A stretch of DNA of 6,665 nt. Source: Desulfovibrio sp. Lineage in GTDB: Bacteria; Desulfobacterota; Desulfovibrionia; Desulfovibrionales; Desulfovibrionaceae. Every line of letters begins with the position of its first letter. The stretch's first letter is position 1. Location: the NCBI GenBank assembly GCA_003525525.1, contig DQED01000224.1, forward strand, positions 1-6,665. The letters are read 5' to 3'. A program made the translations under genes and the position numbers. The notes beneath the pieces were generated by a model. The model ran no database searches. It worked only from the letters and a program-made list of their open reading frames with translations, and was not told the origin of the DNA. Of this stretch, positions 1 to 6,252 are shown in pieces.

Positions 1-198
1 CCGGAGGTTGCGCTGTTGTCCCTGGCCTCGCCCGTGGACGCCATGGTCACGCCCCTGGCCGGGCTGGCCGTGGGCCGCCCCGGCTGGCGCGAAGAAGCGA
101 CGCCGGCCGTCTCCCACCTGGGCATGCTCTGGCACCCGGCGGTCATCGCCCGGACTGCCGGCTTCCTGGCCGTGGCCGCGGGCAAAAGGCCGGCCTGA
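1..198 (+). CDS. C-terminal fragment of a probable alpha/beta hydrolase (lipase/esterase-like)
   Basis: The first reading frame is open from the left edge to a TGA at 196-198, giving 65 residues of a gene that begins outside the window. The fragment has two elements expected at the end of an alpha/beta hydrolase fold. One is an SPVDAMV segment, whose Asp (fragment residue 13) could be the catalytic acid. The other is a VSHLGMLWHP segment, whose His (residue 39) could be the catalytic His, followed by a final helix (about residues 47-60). Such enzymes hydrolyse esters, often lipids. The nucleophile Ser and oxyanion region lie off the left edge, so substrate and location cannot be judged. The family call rests on this short Asp...His pattern and is an inference. 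The gene runs in the same direction as the cyclase downstream, but 112 bases with a strong hairpin separate them. Confidence 0.55.
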   Translation, partial: PEVALLSLASPVDAMVTPLAGLAVGRPGWREEATPAVSHLGMLWHPAVIARTAGFLAVAAGKRPA

Positions 199-219
199 GC
201 CGCGTCTTGCGCCGACCGG

Positions 220-240
220 GCGCGCAATGACGTTGCGCGC
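220..240 (+). terminator. GC-rich hairpin after the hydrolase gene, possible terminator
   Basis: A perfect 8-bp inverted repeat (GCGCGCAA at 220-227, TTGCGCGC at 233-240) encloses a 5-base loop and starts 22 bases after the stop codon at 196-198. A smaller GTCG/CGAC hairpin follows at 241-250. The position suits termination of the upstream gene, but there is no run of T after the stem, so it is not a classical intrinsic terminator. It could also be an mRNA-stabilising hairpin or a protein-binding palindrome upstream of the cyclase gene. Confidence 0.35.
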
Positions 241-300
241 GTCGTCCGACTTTGGTTACAAGGGTACATCGCCCCTGTCGTGTGCGGGCATCCCCTGCAA

Positions 301-304
301 GGAG
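301..304 (+). promoter_or_regulatory. Ribosome binding site that fixes the cyclase start
   Basis: GGAG lies 6 bases before the ATG at 311 and is a good Shine-Dalgarno match. The frame is open much further upstream (to about base 8), but that part overlaps the hydrolase gene and has the Arg/Pro/Trp-rich look of out-of-frame translation. A start at 311 also puts a hydrophobic segment directly at the N-terminus, as expected for a membrane sensor. Confidence 0.75.
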
Positions 305-310
305 AAGCCC

Positions 311-1885
311 ATGCCGCAATCCGGAACGCCGCGCGTCGCTTTCCACTCCTGGCTGCTGCTCTTGGCGGCCCTTGCCGCCGTGCCCATGGCGCTTTTCTCT
401 TGCGCCATGCTGCTCGACTCCATCAAGAACCAGCGGGAAATCGAGACGGTGTCGCTCAAACGCCGCGCCCTGGCCATCGCCTCCGTCGTGGGACGGCATC
501 TGGCGTCCCGGGCCTCCATGCTCGCCGCCGTCGCCGAAAGCGACGCCGGGCGAAGGAACGACCTGGCAGCCTTGTACGACCATGCCGCAAGGCTCGCGGC
601 ACGCGAAGGCGGCAGCTTCGCCATCTCCCTGGTGGACCGCGACGGCGCGATCCTGTTCAACACCCAGCGCCCCTTCGGCGAGCGCCTGCCCGAAACCAGC
701 GACCCGGATTCCGCCAACCGCGTCATCGAAACGGGCTATCCCCTGGTTTCGGGGCCGTTCGTGGGCGCGATTTCCCACTCCCGGCTGGTGGCCCTCGGCG
801 TGCCCGTTTTCGTGGGGGCAAAGGCCCTGTACTGCCTGCGCGCGCTCACTCCCATTGTCGAAGTCTATGCCTTGCTCGGGCAACAACATCTTCCCGAGAA
901 TTGGAGCGTGGCCATCCTGTCCGGCGAGGCCATCGTCGCGTCCTATGATCCCTCGGCGTTTCTCGGGGCCGTGCTCGGCGAGGAGAGCCGGAAGGAAATC
1001 GGCTCGGTTCGGCCCGAGGACAACGGCGCGACCGTTTCCGGAAGCATGGCGTATCCGGTGATCGTGGCCAGGACCGAGGTGGGCGACTGGGGGTGGACCG
1101 TGGTCATCGGCGTCCCGGAGGACGCGTTCGTTGCGCCTTTGCGCCGGATGCTTCTTCGTTTCGGCGTGGCCGGTCTGCTGTGCCTGGCGGCGGGGTTTGC
1201 GGCCTCGCTCTGGCTGGCCCGCCGCCTGGAGCACGACGTCTCCGTGCTGATCGCGGCTTCGACGGAAATATCCCAAGGGGAGCGCCCGTACGATGCGGGC
1301 GTCATCATCCGCGAAATGGGCGAGGTGCGTGCCTGCCTGCTTGCGGCCAGGGACCGCGAGGAACAGGCTCTCATCGACAGCCTCACGGGCCTGCCCATGC
1401 GCAACCGCTTCTGGGAACTGGCCAGGAAGCTCGAGGATGCGGTGCGCCGGGAGCCGGACCTGGGCCTTGCGGTCATGTTCATCGATCTCGACGGCTTCAA
1501 GCAGGTCAACGACGTCCACGGCCACGAGCAGGGCGACCGGGTGCTGGCGCAGACGGCCCGGGTGCTGCGCGAGAGCGTCCGCGAAACGGACGTGGCCGGC
1601 CGCCTGGGCGGCGACGAGTTCGTGGTCTGCCTGACGGCGCAGCAGAGCCACCTGCGCGCGGCGGCCGCGTCCATGGCCGCGCGCATCGTGGCGGGCGTCG
1701 GCGGCCTGGGCTTTGGCCTCGGGTGCAGCATCGGCGTGTCGCTTTGCCAGGGGGGCGAGCCGAGCCTCAAGCACGCCCTGGATATGGCCGACGCGGCCAT
1801 GTACGAGGCCAAGCGGCTCGGCAAGAACCGCTATGTCCTGCGTGAGGATGTCTGTGTGGAGGACACCGGGGGGCGGACGGGCTAG
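311..1885 (+). CDS. Membrane sensor diguanylate cyclase (Cache-like sensor, HAMP-like linker, GGDEF)
   Basis: This 524-residue protein should condense two GTP into c-di-GMP at the inner membrane in response to an extracytoplasmic signal. A first membrane segment lies at about residues 14-35. A roughly 240-residue loop follows, containing segments such as FAISLVDRDGAILFNT and WSVAILSGEAIVASY that fit a double-Cache fold. The second membrane segment is at about 280-303 and a HAMP-like linker at about 303-350. The GGDEF domain begins at DSLTGLP (356-362). It has FIDLDGFK (390-397) with metal-binding Asp392, then Asn400 and Asp409 where the family binds guanine, and an exact GGDEF (433-437). RETD at 424-427, five residues before GGDEF, matches the RxxD I-site for product feedback inhibition. 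No EAL or HD-GYP domain follows. All key residues are present, so the enzyme is probably active. The Cache call comes from layout and pattern and is less certain than GGDEF; the ligand is unknown. The gene appears monocistronic. Confidence 0.93.
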   Translation: MPQSGTPRVAFHSWLLLLAALAAVPMALFSCAMLLDSIKNQREIETVSLKRRALAIASVVGRHLASRASMLAAVAESDAGRRNDLAALYDHAARLAAREGGSFAISLVDRDGAILFNTQRPFGERLPETSDPDSANRVIETGYPLVSGPFVGAISHSRLVALGVPVFVGAKALYCLRALTPIVEVYALLGQQHLPENWSVAILSGEAIVASYDPSAFLGAVLGEESRKEIGSVRPEDNGATVSGSMAYPVIVARTEVGDWGWTVVIGVPEDAFVAPLRRMLLRFGVAGLLCLAAGFAASLWLARRLEHDVSVLIAASTEISQGERPYDAGVIIREMGEVRACLLAARDREEQALIDSLTGLPMRNRFWELARKLEDAVRREPDLGLAVMFIDLDGFKQVNDVHGHEQGDRVLAQTARVLRESVRETDVAGRLGGDEFVVCLTAQQSHLRAAAASMAARIVAGVGGLGFGLGCSIGVSLCQGGEPSLKHALDMADAAMYEAKRLGKNRYVLREDVCVEDTGGRTG

Positions 1886-1896
1886 GAGCGTATCTG

Positions 1897-1920
1897 CGAA
1901 GTCGCGTCTGACTTTCGTTT
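1897..1920 (+). terminator. Weak hairpin after the cyclase gene, possible terminator
   Basis: CGAAGTC at 1897-1903 can pair with GACTTTCG at 1910-1917, with one bulged T and a 6-base loop, followed by TTT at 1918-1920. It starts 11 bases after the TAG stop at 1883-1885 and marks the change from GC-rich to AT-rich sequence. The stem is short and imperfect and the T run minimal, so this is only a candidate. Confidence 0.25.
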
Positions 1921-2072
1921 AAACTCTATCGGTATTGTTCCGTATTTTTTATAAAAACTCTTTTGCCTTGCGCTGGGCGATATGACGGCTCAACCGTCGC
2001 GTCTTTTCTCATTTTGAATTTTTTTGAGGAACGAAGTGATGCGTTGGCGAGATGAAAACGTGGACATAGATA

Positions 2073-2081
2073 TGGTATAAT
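2073..2081 (+). promoter_or_regulatory. Extended -10 promoter for the lipoprotein gene
   Basis: TGGTATAAT at 2073-2081 is an exact extended -10 (TGnTATAAT) of the housekeeping-sigma type. At a 17-base spacing the -35 position (2053-2058, TGAAAA) matches TTGACA poorly, which an extended -10 can tolerate. Transcription would start near 2088, leaving a leader of about 80 bases before the ATG at 2168. AT-rich DNA yields chance TATAAT matches, which limits confidence. Confidence 0.5.
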
Positions 2082-2167
2082 GATAATATTAAAGGCATTC
2101 AATCGTTTTTGAATTATTTTAGGGGGATGTAAAATAGCTGTTAACAAATTAAAATTTGGAGATCACC

Positions 2168-3040
2168 ATGTGGAGCGTAAGGTTTCTGATTGGCGTGGTC
2201 GGCCTTATTGTTCTCACGGGATGTGCGTCCAAGCATTTAGCCATGGATTCAGGGAAAATGCCCGATGTGTATAGGGGGACAATGGAGGGGCAGATTATTT
2301 CCAATCTGTATGTGGCGAGTGTTCGTGGGGATGTCTTCCCGTCATTTTTGAGCTTCAAAGACGGATCTGTAGCCGTGCGAGACTCCTTCACTCCCAACTT
2401 GTCGATACCGCTTTCGCCACAGCAAAGCATTACAACTGCCGTGTCTGCCTCACCTGCCCTGACCAGTATAGCATCGACGCCATCGACAACGTTATCCTTG
2501 GGAGCTGGATTTAATTCGGAAATGTCATTTAAGGTTTCACCCATTGATAATGCTGTCGCTTTGAAGCGGATGCGAGCGCTTTATCGATGTGCTGTATATA
2601 CAATAAACAAAGATGATTTCGTAAATGCATTTAAAAAGACAAAGAAAACGGAAGAGAATGTTGTCGATGTTTCTTTGACTACTGTAACAGGGAAAAATAA
2701 TAGTCTGATACAAGTCAAGAAAACTGAAGTATATAAAGAAAAGAAAAAGGATGGAAATCCTGTTGCCGCTACATTGCTCCTGGCTGGAAAGGCTCAAGAT
2801 GATGGTAAGGCGAAAGTTCTTGATTGCTCACAATATATTGATTCAGAGAGCGCGGCAGATAGCGCAGAGGGATGTGAGTGTATTTATTGGAAGTATGCGA
2901 AATTCACAAACAGACTTCCTGATGGTCGGCATATGTTGCCCATGACAAGTGAAGCGTCGATGGGGGTTCAGACCGTATTCGTGAGCGATGTGCATGTGTT
3001 TCAAGACTTTGTTCAAGAAGTGATACGCGTTGCTAATTAA
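2168..3040 (+). CDS. Putative lipoprotein of unknown function
   Basis: This 290-residue protein begins with a lipoprotein signal peptide: a charged start (MWSVR), a hydrophobic core (about residues 6-16) and a lipobox LTGC with Cys19 as the lipidated residue. Ala20 at +2 gives no inner-membrane retention signal, so outer-membrane anchoring is likely by the E. coli rule. I chose ATG at 2168 because GGAG (2158-2161) lies 6 bases upstream; a TTG at 2156 is in frame but would overlap that site. Visible parts are a Ser/Thr-rich stretch (about 85-115), a segment SPIDNAVALKRMRALYRCAVY (124-144), a Lys-rich stretch (about 156-195) and a late CEC pair (236, 238). I do not recognise the family. The pattern of a NLYVASVRGD-like segment followed by SFLSF is faintly like outer-membrane lipoproteins of unknown function found in other proteobacteria, but this is weak. 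The gene is much AT-richer than its neighbours, suggesting transfer. Confidence 0.8.
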   Translation: MWSVRFLIGVVGLIVLTGCASKHLAMDSGKMPDVYRGTMEGQIISNLYVASVRGDVFPSFLSFKDGSVAVRDSFTPNLSIPLSPQQSITTAVSASPALTSIASTPSTTLSLGAGFNSEMSFKVSPIDNAVALKRMRALYRCAVYTINKDDFVNAFKKTKKTEENVVDVSLTTVTGKNNSLIQVKKTEVYKEKKKDGNPVAATLLLAGKAQDDGKAKVLDCSQYIDSESAADSAEGCECIYWKYAKFTNRLPDGRHMLPMTSEASMGVQTVFVSDVHVFQDFVQEVIRVAN

Positions 3041-3085
3041 ACAGTGAGCACAGGGCAAATCTGAAGGAAAGGAACTCCCAACGGC
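3041..3085. other. Gap between convergent genes
   Basis: These 45 bases separate the ends of the lipoprotein gene (+) and the PilT-like gene (-). I find no stem followed by a T run on either strand, so no intrinsic terminator is visible for either gene. Composition returns from AT-rich to GC-rich here, marking the right end of the island. Confidence 0.5.
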
Positions 3086-4363
3086 CTAGGGCATTTTCCG
3101 GCGCATTTGCGCCACGAGTTCCTCCAGGGGCTGCTCGTCGTCGATGCGGTAGGGACCCGTGCTCGGGAGGTCCTCGAGGCGTGACGCCCCCATGGCGGCT
3201 GCCGGAGCCGCATGGGAAGGGAGCGACGAAAGCGGCCCGGCCTGGGACGCGGGTGCGGCCTGGGGGGACTGCGCGTGCGCCGCCTGCATGGACGGGGATT
3301 GCGGGGCCTCTATGGGGCGCATGGGCGGCGCGGCGTTCTGGCTCGGGCGGAAGGCCACGGTCGGCGGCGTCAGTTTCGGCTTCTGGTCCAGGAAATCCTC
3401 GCGGTAGCGCTCGAAGGTGAACATGCCTTCGCCTTTGCCGGCCTGCATGATGCTCTCGAGCTGGTTGAGGCGGTTTTCCCGGATCGTGTTCTTGACGGAA
3501 TTGTTGTTGCGCAAAATGGAGAGCACCGGGGCGCGGAATCCGACCCGGGGCAGGATCTCCATGTGCTGCACCACCACCGCGCCCAGGCACGAGGCGATCT
3601 GCGCCCGGGCGAAATCCTGGCCCCCCTCGCCGAAGGCGTTGCACAGACGCAGGAGCGCCTCCTCGGGAGTGCCGGCGTGCAGGGTGGCGATGACGAGATG
3701 CCCGGCCTCGGCGGCGTTGATCGTCAGGCGCATGGTCTCCGGATCGCGCAGCTCGCCCACCATGATGACGTCCGCGTCCTCGCGCAGGATGTCGAGCAGC
3801 CCCTGCTCGAAGCTCAGGAAATGCGCCCCGAGTTCGCGCTGGTCCATGAGCGCCTTTTCCGAAGCGAACCTGTATTCGATGGGATCCTCCAGGGTGATGA
3901 CGTGGGCGGCGCGGGTCTTGTTGATCTCGCGGATCATGGCCGCGATGGTCGTGGATTTGCCGTTGCCCGTGGGGCCGCAGATGAGGATGAGCCCGTGGTG
4001 CAGCGCGCACAGGTCGCGCAGGGACGGATGGAGGTTCAGGGACTCGAAGTCCGGCACCACCGACGGCAGGAAGCGCACGGCCAGACCCAGGCCGTCGGCG
4101 GAGTAGAAGGCGTTGAGCCGCATCTGGGCGTCCTGGAGGTAGGCGGAGAAGTCCACGGACCAGCGTTCGGCGAGCTGGCGGCGCTGCCGTTCAGACGTGA
4201 GGCGCTTTATGAGCTCTTCCATGTCCGCGCTGTCGAAGACGATGTCGCGCTGGAAGTGCAGGTGCCCGTTCTTGCGCACGGCTACGGGCTGGCCGGTGCG
4301 GATGTGCAGGTCGGTGATGCCGTTCTTGGCGCAGGAGCTGACGAGCTTGGCGAACTTTTCCAT
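3086..4363 (-). CDS. PilT/PilU-like type IV pilus retraction-type ATPase with an extra C-terminal tail
   Basis: This 425-residue protein belongs to the secretion/pilus ATPase superfamily, whose PilT/PilU members form cytoplasmic hexamers that power pilus disassembly. A small N-terminal domain (about 1-100) contains ITDLHIRTGQPVAVRKNG, typical of PilT. The motor follows: Walker A GPTGNGKST (130-138), Asp box ITLEDPIEY (156-164), Walker B region DVIMVGELRDPET (198-210) with Glu204, and His box HLVIATLHAGTP (222-233). A PilT-like C-terminal helix (about 290-318, NTIRENRLNQLESIMQAG) completes the core. It lacks the long N-terminal domain of PilB/GspE, arguing against an extension ATPase. Residues about 333-400 are an Ala/Pro/Gln/Ser-rich low-complexity tail, then a charged end (EDLPSTGPYRIDDEQPLEEL, 397-416). 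The ATG at 4363 follows the alpha-2-macroglobulin stop by 11 bases and has no good Shine-Dalgarno site, which suggests translational coupling. The frame is open upstream to about 5596, but that part is an out-of-frame reading of the neighbour. No other pilus gene is in the window. Confidence 0.9.
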   Translation of the reverse strand: MEKFAKLVSSCAKNGITDLHIRTGQPVAVRKNGHLHFQRDIVFDSADMEELIKRLTSERQRRQLAERWSVDFSAYLQDAQMRLNAFYSADGLGLAVRFLPSVVPDFESLNLHPSLRDLCALHHGLILICGPTGNGKSTTIAAMIREINKTRAAHVITLEDPIEYRFASEKALMDQRELGAHFLSFEQGLLDILREDADVIMVGELRDPETMRLTINAAEAGHLVIATLHAGTPEEALLRLCNAFGEGGQDFARAQIASCLGAVVVQHMEILPRVGFRAPVLSILRNNNSVKNTIRENRLNQLESIMQAGKGEGMFTFERYREDFLDQKPKLTPPTVAFRPSQNAAPPMRPIEAPQSPSMQAAHAQSPQAAPASQAGPLSSLPSHAAPAAAMGASRLEDLPSTGPYRIDDEQPLEELVAQMRRKMP

Positions 4364-4374
4364 GGAGTTGCGCT

Positions 4375-6180
4375 TTATTTGACCGGAGCGGACACGGTCA
4401 GCTTGGAGATGGGGCCGCCGGCGCGCAGTTCCGGGGCGTACATGGCCTCGGCCTGGGCGGGCGGAACGGTGAAGCTGCCCGGCGTAACGGCCCGAAGCAG
4501 GGCATAGGACACGTGCCATTTCGTGTCCGCAAGATCGGTGAAGGCCAGGGTGCGGTCGTCGCGCATGTCGAGGTACGCGGGCGCGTCGTTTTCGTCCGCC
4601 GCCTCCATCCAGGGCAGGCGTTCGGTGGTGGCCAGGCGCGGGTTTTCCACCTCGAGTCCCGCCGGGAGCAGGTTTTCGAGCACGACGTTGGCCAGCGGCC
4701 CCTTGGTCGCGCGCACGGCGAACCTGACGACCACGAGCGCCCCCTGCGGCACGGCCGCATCCGCCGCAAGGCGCGTGCCGTCGCGATGCAGGAACGTCCG
4801 CTCGACCTCGAGGCCCGCGGCCTGGGGCGCGTAGGCGGCCGGCGTCGGCACGGCCCGGGTGCGCACGCTGTAGAAGCAGGCTCCGGGTTCGAAGCCGTCG
4901 TCCACGCTGATGCGCAGATCCCCGGACTGGGGCAGGCCGCGCAGGCTCAGGGCCTTGTCGCTGCTGAAATCGGACAGTACGCCCGTTCCGGCGTAAAGCG
5001 TTCCGGAGAAAGGTTTTTTGGCCTGCTGCCGGGCGTAGTACTTGCCAAGGGCCAACAGGGCGAAAGCGTTTTCCTGGGTCGAGGGGTAGGGCTCGCCCTC
5101 GAATAGCCGCCCGACGTCCTCGGCGAGGCTGCCGAGCCTCGGGTCGGCCGGCGCGGCGTCGAGCAGGGCCGAGAGGAACAGCGCCTTGTCGCGCAGGGGC
5201 GAGGAAAGGTTGCCGCCGGTTTCCTTTTTCGCTTCGCCGCTCGGTATGGGGCCCGAGACCAGGGCGTCCGCGGTGCGGGCGTTGCCCACGGCGGCATAGG
5301 CCGCGCCGAGCAGTCCGCGCGCCTCGGGCGGCAGGGCCTTGGCCTTGGTGTCGCGCAGATTGTCCATGGCCCCGATGTCGGCCCGGCCGGCCTTGGCCTG
5401 CACGAAGAGCGCGTAGGCGGCGCGCGTGAGGCCCTCGGGCGTCGTGAGGTCGGCCTGCCTGCCGGTTTCGCCGGCAAAGGTCAGGGCCTGCGCGAGCACG
5501 TTTTGGTCCACGGGATAGCCGGCCAGGTGCGCCTCGGCCAGGAAATGGGCGGCGTAGAGGCTCATCCAGGCCTGGGGCTCGGAGCCGCCGGGCCACATGG
5601 AAAAACCGCCGTTGTAGAGCTGCATGCCGGTGATGCGCCGGATGGCGGCTTGGGCCATGCCCTGGGGCGAGAGGGCGTCGAAGGCCCCGGGGTCCAGGGC
5701 CCGGGCGAGGTCGGCGAAGTAGAGCAGGGGAAAGGCGCGCGAGACCGTCTGCTCCAGGCAGCCGTAGGGATAGGACAGCAGCGCCTTGAGGTTGCCGGTG
5801 AAGCGGATGAGCGGAAAGCGGCCGACCGTGACGTCGAGGCGCGCCGTGCCGGGCACGAATTCCTTGGACGCCAGTTCCGGCACGGTGAGGCTGGCCGCTT
5901 CGAGCGCGCCGGAGCGGATGGTGGTGCGCGCGGGCAGGGGGGAGCGTACGGGCAGGCTCGCGGTGTCGGCCGAGCGTTCGCCGTTGCCGGAGACCGCCAC
6001 GGCGAATTCCGCCACGCCTTCCGCGTCGCCTGCCGTGACCGGGAAGGCCACGGTCGCGGCCGCGCCGCGTTCGGGAAGCTGCGAGCTCGGGCTGTTGAAG
6101 CTGTCGAGCGAGATCACCGTGTCCTGACAGCGCACGCGGATGCGGACGATCGGGCCGTGGAAGCCCACATCCTCGATCAC
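4375..6180 (-). CDS. C-terminal half of a thioester alpha-2-macroglobulin family protein, fused upstream to a TOBE remnant
   Basis: Bacterial alpha-2-macroglobulins are large periplasmic or lipid-anchored proteins thought to trap attacking proteases through a reactive thioester. Numbering from a GTG at 6180, the first 30-40 residues are foreign (see the TOBE entry). From about residue 40 the sequence is alpha-2-macroglobulin. The thioester motif is YPYGCLEQT (137-145), with Cys141 (codon 5758-5760) and Gln144 (5749-5751) intact. The helical thioester domain runs to about 385 and contains GGFSMWPGG (191-199) and TQENAFALLALG (368-379). The C-terminal beta domains end with the family's typical VTPGSFTVPPAQAEAMY (565-581). 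Full-length members are commonly about 1,500-1,900 residues with a signal peptide, so roughly the N-terminal two thirds, including bait region and signal, are missing. The 6180 start is nominal: the frame is open to 6252 and no start with a clear ribosome site is seen. As drawn, the protein could not be exported. The PilT-like gene follows after 11 bases. Confidence 0.85.
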   Translation of the reverse strand: MIEDVGFHGPIVRIRVRCQDTVISLDSFNSPSSQLPERGAAATVAFPVTAGDAEGVAEFAVAVSGNGERSADTASLPVRSPLPARTTIRSGALEAASLTVPELASKEFVPGTARLDVTVGRFPLIRFTGNLKALLSYPYGCLEQTVSRAFPLLYFADLARALDPGAFDALSPQGMAQAAIRRITGMQLYNGGFSMWPGGSEPQAWMSLYAAHFLAEAHLAGYPVDQNVLAQALTFAGETGRQADLTTPEGLTRAAYALFVQAKAGRADIGAMDNLRDTKAKALPPEARGLLGAAYAAVGNARTADALVSGPIPSGEAKKETGGNLSSPLRDKALFLSALLDAAPADPRLGSLAEDVGRLFEGEPYPSTQENAFALLALGKYYARQQAKKPFSGTLYAGTGVLSDFSSDKALSLRGLPQSGDLRISVDDGFEPGACFYSVRTRAVPTPAAYAPQAAGLEVERTFLHRDGTRLAADAAVPQGALVVVRFAVRATKGPLANVVLENLLPAGLEVENPRLATTERLPWMEAADENDAPAYLDMRDDRTLAFTDLADTKWHVSYALLRAVTPGSFTVPPAQAEAMYAPELRAGGPISKLTVSAPVK

Positions 6181-6252
6181 GCCGTTCAGTCGGTTGGCGT
6201 CGCCGGTGCCGTCGCAGAGCCGGATGCCCTCGGGGCGCAGCGCCAGCGTCGC
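6076..6252 (-). pseudogene. TOBE-domain remnant of the ABC transporter ATPase
   Basis: Directly after the in-frame TAG at 6253-6255 the same frame continues with LALRPEGIRL, NRLNGVIEDVGFHG and TVISLDSFNSP. These fit the TOBE_2 domain that ends PotA/FbpC-type ABC ATPases and belong with the gene at 6253-6665. The similarity fades around SSQLPERG (near 6090-6070), where alpha-2-macroglobulin sequence takes over in the same frame. The exact boundary is unclear because a stretch like PERGAAATVAF could fit either family. It is a remnant, cut off from its ATPase by the stop and from its own end by the junction. Confidence 0.7.

Larger units (their letters stand above)
1886..2167. other. AT-rich intergenic stretch at the left end of a low-GC island
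   Basis: No convincing gene lies in these 282 bases. Composition drops sharply after about 1918, with runs such as ATTTTTTATAAAAA near 1944-1957. The stretch holds the extended -10 promoter at 2073-2081 and a roughly 80-base untranslated leader for the lipoprotein gene. A 73-codon open frame on the minus strand (1926-2147) has no recognisable motif and sits antisense to this leader, so I do not call it a gene. Confidence 0.6.

Noticed and set aside
143..1774. Long open frame of 543 codons on the minus strand opposite the cyclase gene
   Set aside because: It is antisense to a well-supported GGDEF gene and rich in His, Arg, Gly and Ala with no domain, as expected from high-GC shadow frames.
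1917..1924. GTTTAAAC palindrome
   Set aside because: A single 8-base palindrome at the edge of AT-rich DNA, with no second copy or flanking structure to suggest an attachment site or operator.
2061..2066. TGGACA as a -35 element
   Set aside because: It matches 5 of 6 consensus bases but is only 9 bases from TATAAT (2076-2081), too close for a working sigma-70 promoter.
2097..2114. ATTCAA/TTGAAT hairpin in the lipoprotein leader
   Set aside because: The 6-bp stem has only one G-C pair and would be unstable; such repeats are common by chance in AT-rich DNA.
2149..2544. Minus-strand open frame of 131 codons within the lipoprotein gene
   Set aside because: It lies opposite a gene with a signal peptide, lipobox and ribosome site, and shows no ribosome site or motif of its own that I could see.
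1886..3085. Mobile element, toxin-antitoxin pair or defence island
   Set aside because: Despite the odd composition I see no transposase, integrase, terminal inverted repeats, target duplications, tRNA or second gene.
3212..4507. Plus-strand open frame of 431 codons opposite the PilT-like gene
   Set aside because: It is antisense to a gene with all its motor motifs, and no domain is recognisable in it.
4364..5596. Upstream extension of the PilT-like frame by about 410 codons
   Set aside because: It overlaps the alpha-2-macroglobulin gene in another frame on the same strand and its translation is Arg/Gly-rich nonsense. PilT similarity begins exactly at MEKFAKLVSS.
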